The notes under the pieces are model-generated. The model had not been told where the DNA came from and did not search any database. It saw only the letters and a program-made list of their open reading frames with translations. This document shows positions 57,992-64,000 of a stretch of DNA of 64,000 bases, piece after piece. The stretch is taken from the NCBI RefSeq assembly GCF_964656455.1, contig NC_135725.1, positions 47,313,688-47,377,687 on the forward strand, written 5' to 3'. This DNA comes from Halichoerus grypus. Taxonomy: Eukaryota; Chordata; Mammalia; Carnivora; Phocidae. Each line of letters starts with the position of its first letter. Positions within the stretch are counted from its first letter, which is position 1. A program made the translations under genes and the position numbers.

Positions 57992-58174
57992 GGGCCACGT
58001 AGGCGGCTTAGTTGGCTGAGCGACTGCGTTCGGCTCAGGTCATGACCCTGCAGTCCCAGGATTGAGTCCTGAGTCAGGATCCCTGCTCGGCGAGGAGTCT
58101 GCTACTCCCTTTAACCCTTCCCCCCTCTCATGCTCTCTCTCTCTGTCAAGTAAATAAAAAAATCTTAAAAAAAA
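57992..58174 (+). mobile_element. Can-SINE, old (U3)
   Basis: Counterpart of 22615-22799; its head matches U1 far better than U2. Confidence 0.85.
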
Positions 58175-59842
58175 GAAAATGGTCAGCAGAATGCATTTAC
58201 CCATCAGATTACGAACATCTGAAGCAACAACTGACTTCCTCCAAGACAAGTTGTACGTTGCCCTTAGGCTATAGGACATGTCAAATACAGGTCCTGATGT
58301 CTACATCTTTGGTTGTTGTAGGGATAGAAATCTAAAAACAATCCTCAGACTTAGTGTTATAATGAAGAAGGGAAGGAAGTGAATTCTCTAACGTGATGCT
58401 GGAATGGAGAAAGTCAGGAAGTACACATAAAAGCTGGGGACCCCTTGACAGGTGACTGGTAGACATGGAGGCACAAATGTCCAGTGTCAGGGGAGAGGTG
58501 ATCTTGCGTTTGACAAGAAATGCCATGGCTGAGCTCCATATCTAGTAGGGAATGCCAAAAACAGAGGTGTTCATGCGGGGAGACCGTGTAGTGTGAGAAA
58601 CAGACATAAAGTTGATTCTGAGGCTCTCCAACCATTGAAGGGAGGGGAGAGAAGAGCCACAAGGAGACAGTGGACTCATGGCCATACAGTACATGGACAA
58701 TAAGAGAGGATGCCGATGAGTATATTTCAGGACATAAATGTGCTTTGAAGACCATCAGTGGATTCCTGGAAGATGTGCATTGAAACTGCCTGGCATGTCA
58801 GAAAACTAGATGCCTTTGCTGACCTCATGAGAGTCGGTTGGGTGGAATCATAAGCAGAGACCACACTGGAGCCGATGGGAGCATAAATAAGAGAAGTCAG
58901 TGTGTCTGAAGTGGAGAAGAATATAGCATGGCATCTGGGAATAATGGGGTTCGTTTTTCTGTGCATAGTTTGCCCTTTTATGCTGTATGTTTTTCCAGAG
59001 TGATTTCATGGATTTGATGTTCTGGCAAATCTTATTAATGGGTTTAATACTGTATTATTTTGAATCATGACTTAATTACTGACAATGGTTTATCCTGTCT
59101 TGGTTCTTACTACCTTGTATATCAGCGAGCTGCTCAGCTTCAAAAATTCACTACTCAAGAATAGATAACTCATTCAATCCTTCATCAAATTGTCTATTAC
59201 TACTGATAAAAGAATGTTTCCTGGAATGACTGGCTTTATTAATTAGGTTCCTTAACTCCTCATTGTGACCCTGTTTACTACAGCAGCAGTATACCCCATT
59301 TCTTTTTCTCCAGTGTTTGATATGATTCACAATTGTAACAGAATATTGTGAAGATTAACAGAACTCATGCACTTAAAGGCACCCAGCATTGTATTTTCAT
59401 AAAGGAACGACTTAAATATGGTACATATCCTCTTGTTTTAATTCTGACAGCTACATATGAGAATACTGTTTGTGTCTTTCTACAGAATTCTTGGGAACAG
59501 TGTGTCCTATGCTTCAGTAACTGACTTCCAAAGGGGGCAGCCTCCAAAACCGGAATTCTATCGCGAATTCTAGAGAAGGCTGACCAATTCATTCCCCATG
59601 GCAAAGAAGGGTTTTTATTTTTATTCAGTGATGAAAGGGTGGTTTGTATGAATATCTGAGAGTTGAGAATAAATATCTAGGTGGAAGTGTAGAAGAACAT
59701 GCTATTTCTTTAACCTTCTAGCACCTGCCCCTGTCCTGCTCTTCCATACTCTAGGACACATTGCCCTCCTGTTTCCTTCCTCTCTAAGGCAGAAGTCCTG
59801 ACAGTATCCTTGGCATTCACTCTCGTTACCTCTCAGCTGGTT
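58175..59842. other. B-type 3' flank and spacer with two empty SINE sites (U3)
   Basis: Single-copy targets ATCCTGTCTTG at 59092-59102 and CATATCCTCTTGTTTTA at 59424-59440 show that neither U1 SINE is present here. Antisense frames recur from the other units and are not supported as genes. Confidence 0.7.
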
Positions 59843-59858
59843 CACGCAACAGCTTTCT

Positions 59859-60776
59859 TTTTTTTAAATTTTGTTTTATTATATATTTTAATCAGCATAC
59901 ATGCCATCACTTGTTTTTGATGTAGTATTCCATGATTCATTGTTTGCGGATAACACCCAGTGCTCCATTCAATACATGCCCTCTTTAATACCCATCACCA
60001 GGCTAACCCATCCCCCCACTCCCCTCCCCTTTAGAACCCTCAGTTTGTTTCTTAGAGTCCATAGTCTCTCACGGTTCATCTCCGCATCCGATTTCCCACC
60101 CTTCATTTTTCCCTTCCTACTATCTTCTTTTTTTTTTTTTAACATATAATGTATTTTTTGTTTCAGAGGTACAGGTCTGTGATTCAACAGTCTTACACAA
60201 TTCACAGCGCTCACCATAGCACATACCCTCCCCAATATCTATCACCCAGCCACCCCATCCCTCCCACTCTCCAACTCCAGCAACCCTCAATTTGTGTCCT
60301 GAGATTAAGAATTCCTCATATCAGTGAGGTCATATGATACATGTCTTTCTCTGATTGACTTATTTCGCTTATCATAATACCATCTAGTTCCTTCCACGTC
60401 GTTGCAAATGGCAAGATTTAGGTGTTGGTTTTTTTTTTTTTTTTTGATGTCTGCATAATTGTCCATTATATATATATACCACATCTTCTTTATCCATTCA
60501 TCTGTTGATGGACATCTTGGCTCTTTCCATAGTTTGGCTATTGTGGACATTGCTGCTATAAACATTAGGGTGCACCTACCCCTTCGGATCCCTACATTTG
60601 CATCTTTGGGGTAAATACCCAGTAGTGCAATTGCTGGGTCGTAAGGTAGCTCTATTTTCAACTTTTTGAGGAACCTACATACTGTTTTCCAGAGTGGCTG
60701 TACCAGCTTGCATTCCCACCAACAGTGTAAGAGGGTTCCCCTTTCTCCGCATCCTCGCCAACGTCTGTCGTTTCCT
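59859..60776 (-). mobile_element. 5'-truncated LINE-1 fragment (U3)
   Basis: Counterpart of 24918-25837. Target duplication CACRCAACAGCTTTCT at 59843-59858 and 60777-60792. Confidence 0.95.
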
Positions 60777-60792
60777 CACACAACAGCTTTCT

Positions 60793-62980
60793 GTTCGGTT
60801 GTGGTCTCAGATTAAAGGTTTCCTTACAGAACAGCACATCGCAAGTAGAAAGCAAAACTGAAATGAAATCTCTAGGTTTTGCAGAAAAACCTGCAAGAGA
60901 GGTTTGTTCTGATTTCCATCCAATGTGATATAATAGTAGCTGTGGCTAAAAGGAAACAGAAAGCAGGATCAGGTTGAAGGGTGGACTAATGAAGCTCCTC
61001 TACAGGAAGACCACCCCTTGGTGGCCACGTGTGACCAGGGTGGCGACCAAGATGGAGGCCAGTCTTGGGATAGCTGCAGAAATGGGACCTCTTCCTGAGG
61101 ATGTCCCTTCAAGCTACAAAAAGGCTACTTGTTGACAACCAGAGATTCTAATGCTGTCATTAATCTGTTTCCTTACTCTGTCTATGATAAAGAGTAAGTC
61201 TTGTCCTGAAAATCCCTACAGCCACCTTCAGTTTTGATCCCAGTATTATGGATTATTAAATATTGGAAAGTGTTGGAGAACCAATTGGCAGGGACAGGGG
61301 CAAGGGTGAGGGGAGTGAGCACCACCATCAACTTTCCATCCGCAGGGGCTCTGGTCAACCTGTCAGGGGATGTGGGGGAGACAGGCCTCGGGGCCAGGTG
61401 CCCACTGATGGGCTGCGAGAGATCACCGTGCAGTTTACCGGTCACAAGCAGCCAAGGCTTGGCAGCTTCAGGACAAAGGAACATACGCGGCCTCCCTCCA
61501 CCCTGCCTGCCAGCTGACTCGTGTGCTGCGGAGCTGAAGGTCCCCCCGACATCCAGTCCTGCACAGAAATACACTAAATACTGGGAACCCTGCCCACACG
61601 TCTATACCCAAGAAATCCAGGAGCTCAGCCGTGCCTGTGCCTGAGGTCTCCTTTGCTCTGATTAAACTAGGCGCAGGATGCTCCTTTGCTCAAAAAACCA
61701 CAGCATGGAAACATGAAAGTGTGGAAGGTCAGTAGCAACTTTGGAACCTGTGCGGAGAAGAGAAGTGTGGAAATGTCCACTGGATCAGTGACTTGTCCTC
61801 AGGAGGTGGAACAGTAGGAATGGGCAGCATCGAGTCAACTGTCTCTCCATATCCTTCCCGAGACTGAGATGATTCAAGTGGACTCTGCGAGCACAGCATT
61901 CTCCTACGCAGACGTGGCCCACAGCAGTGTCCCCAGCACGGGGACAGCAGCCTGCAGGGTATTGCCAGGAGGAGGGTTACTCCAGTACCAGCTGCAAGTT
62001 CTCTTTCATTGGCAGAAAAGTCTCCTGCCTTATGAGTATTTAAAAGGGAGTCTGTCAACTTTTCTGAGAACTTCAAGTCCATCAGTTCAGTTGACTCACA
62101 CCACACCCCCTGTTGCCATCCACAACCACAGCACTTTACATTTGAAGTGGAATCTGGACTCCTTGATCCCTCACCCTCCCCTCCTGACTGATTTCATGCC
62201 ATGGCCTCTCCTGGTTCTTAAATCCTCTCTCCATTTCTATCCTTCACCCCTTTCAACCGGTGTTTCCGGACAAGCCAGTATCTCACAACTGCTCATGTTC
62301 GACCTTGGATCTTTGGTAGCTTCAGAATAATTCATACCTCCACGTTTCTATTTCTCTCCAAACAGTTGTATAAATAAGTGGAATCGAAATGGGGATATTG
62401 AGAGGATTCAGTTAATGATTTCAAGGATCTCCGAGGAGTTAGCCTGAATTCAGCTTTGTGTGTTATCATCATGAAACATCATCATCATTATTCTTATCCA
62501 GATGAAGAGCAGAATCTTTTAGGATCATCCAGTTCCCTCTGTATTAATATTGGATTTCTCAAGGCAATCTTTTCCTGGCCTGAGTGGATTTATCAACTAG
62601 GTAGAGCACTCAGGCAGGGCGAGTATCCCCTCTCCTTCCTCAGAGGGTGAGCAGCTGGGGTTCTGGTAACATTGTCTTGTGAGCTGGTTGGTGTGACTCC
62701 TCTCATCTTTCTTCAGAGCTGAGCATATGTGGATTGAATGAAAGAAAAATCAGGTGGCTGGTCTTGCAACGCTGAGGGCTGCTTGGGACCCCCGAGTTGG
62801 TCTTGTGTGAGCCTCTGGCCGAGTCAGCCACTGTCCTGACTTGGGGTAATTCAGTACAGCCTTCATTCCCCCCTCTGCCAGAGCTGCTGGTGCCCAGTGT
62901 TGCTGCATTGAATTTTGCTGACGTACACTCTGTCATTTTTCTCAGCAGAGACCAGTCTTTCACATTCTGACACTCAGATA
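60793..62980. other. Unit spacer with small conserved frame (U3)
   Basis: Like U2 it includes the extra block (about 60974-61250) and a 136-codon frame at 61234-61644. No family recognised. Confidence 0.4.
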
Positions 62981-64000
62981 TAACATTTGTCTTCCCCCCC
63001 CACCTGCCCCATACACCACTGTCATGTTTTGCTTTCTAGGAAAGTTGAAATGAGAAACAGAAAACTGATGTCTTCAAAATGGTAGAGAAACCCGGTGCAG
63101 CCCCTTGACCTTTCTTTTACTTCCCTTTGTACGATCCTCACGATGATGTAGAACAAGATGTGGGAGCAGCAAGTCGGAGTGTGTCCAGTAACGTACTGTG
63201 GGAAATGAAGATATTCCAATTCTTTTTGTTGTTGTTATTTAAACTGAAAATGCAATATCATGAATAAGGAAAGGCAAGAAGGCTGTTTCTCCCTGACATC
63301 ATAGCCTGGACCTCCCCCCCCTGCATTCTGAGCACCAGGCAGATGACCAGACTAAGATGGCCAATAGAAACACGCAGACTGAATGAACTACTGAAAGTCA
63401 TTACTTTCTGTGCTGGATGTTTCTCCTGAGAGACACAATCAGTGAATCCCCCGTGCCCAGTCCAGAAATTTTGAGGCAAAGAAGTGTGCTGTAGTTTAGG
63501 TAAAATTAGCACACTAGGGGAGCCTGAGTGGCTCAGTCCATTGAGGATCTGATTCTTACTCTCCCCTCAGGTCTTGATCTCACACTGTGAGTTCAGGCCC
63601 CATGTTGGGCTCTACCCTGTGTGTGGAGCCTACTTAAAAAAAATTTCAAAATTGAAAAGTAAGGACTGTGGTGGCAAAATTAATGTATTCCCTTACTCAA
63701 GGTAAAATGATTACAGTAGGCTCTTTCCTCTACTTGGAGAAAACAAACGTTCACCCTCAGTATCTGAGGGCTGTTGACACTTTTGATAGCTGGTCAGGAG
63801 AGGAGGAGGTCAGCACCGAGTGCTAGGGTCCCCAGCACAACACTCCAGGGGCAAGGGCAAGGATCTAGGGCCAGTCATTGCTTTGCTGACAAGGAAACCA
63901 GCCCCTGCACAGTAGGGGCATCTAAAGCCCTCAGGACATGCTGAGCCTGCCCTCAGGGAGTGAGTCCAGGAGAGCTTGGGTGGAAGACAGTCACTCCAGA
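62981..64000 (+). repeat. Start of segmental duplication unit U4
   Basis: Follows U1 from about 13500 to 14704 (without the U1-private SINE) up to the window edge. An A-type IFNA gene is expected about 1.24 kb further on. Confidence 0.85.
63527..63648 (+). mobile_element. Old short tRNA-type SINE relic (U4)
   Basis: Counterpart of 14228-14357. Confidence 0.8.

Larger units (their letters stand above)
41941..62980 (+). repeat. Segmental duplication unit U3 (with LINE-1 insertion)
   Basis: Same order as U1 and U2. It is enlarged by the 7.1-kb LINE-1 at 43939-51072; without it the period is again about 14.1 kb. Confidence 0.9.

Noticed and set aside
1..64000. CRISPR arrays, operons, phage or plasmid features
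   Set aside because: The direct repeats are SINE/LINE target duplications and 14-kb units in a mammalian genome; nothing bacterial is present.

Overview
The window is mammalian nuclear DNA, and most likely from an arctoid caniform carnivore (the bear, seal and mustelid group). The interspersed repeats are tRNA-derived carnivore SINEs (Can-SINE/SINEC) with the head GGCGCCTGGGTGGCTCAG, a CT-rich middle and an AAATAAATAAATAAAATCTT tail. The LINE-1 elements are of carnivore type. I cannot name the species.

The locus is part of the type I interferon cluster. Seven intronless IFN-alpha genes lie on the + strand, with first codons at 11665, 15942, 21643, 30047, 35745, 51343 and 57020. Six have complete 187-codon frames: a 23-residue signal peptide and a 164-residue mature protein with six cysteines and one N-glycosylation site. 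The copy at 51343 has lost its ATG (AAG), has a changed TATA box and IRF site, and has a 7-kb LINE-1 inserted just upstream. There are also four older interferon relics: a delta/omega-like pseudogene (8144-8608) and a truncated omega/epsilon-like pseudogene present three times (17932, 32036, 53316).

From about 13.5 kb onward the window is a head-to-tail segmental duplication with a period near 14.1 kb: U1 13500-27790, U2 27791-41940, U3 41941-62980 (enlarged by the LINE-1), and the start of U4 to the window end. Each unit carries one A-type IFNA gene, an interferon pseudogene, one B-type IFNA gene and a 5'-truncated LINE-1 fragment. A and B types differ in the last helix, which contacts the receptor. 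From the phase of the repeat, the next A-type gene should start about 1.2 kb past the right edge.

The first 13 kb is a more diverged, shortened version of the same arrangement. It holds a fragment of the unit (190-1058), an old antisense LINE-1 (1059-6092), a CCCATCGTCCCAT-type minisatellite, a CpG-dense block with a CTCF-like site, the delta-like pseudogene with an IFNA-like 3' flank, and then IFNA copy 1. SINE insertions with matching empty sites in sister units, together with gene-conversion patches, show that the units have exchanged sequence since they duplicated. Apart from interferon and LINE-1 sequences I recognise no protein-coding gene. No rRNA, functional tRNA, CRISPR or bacterial feature is present.
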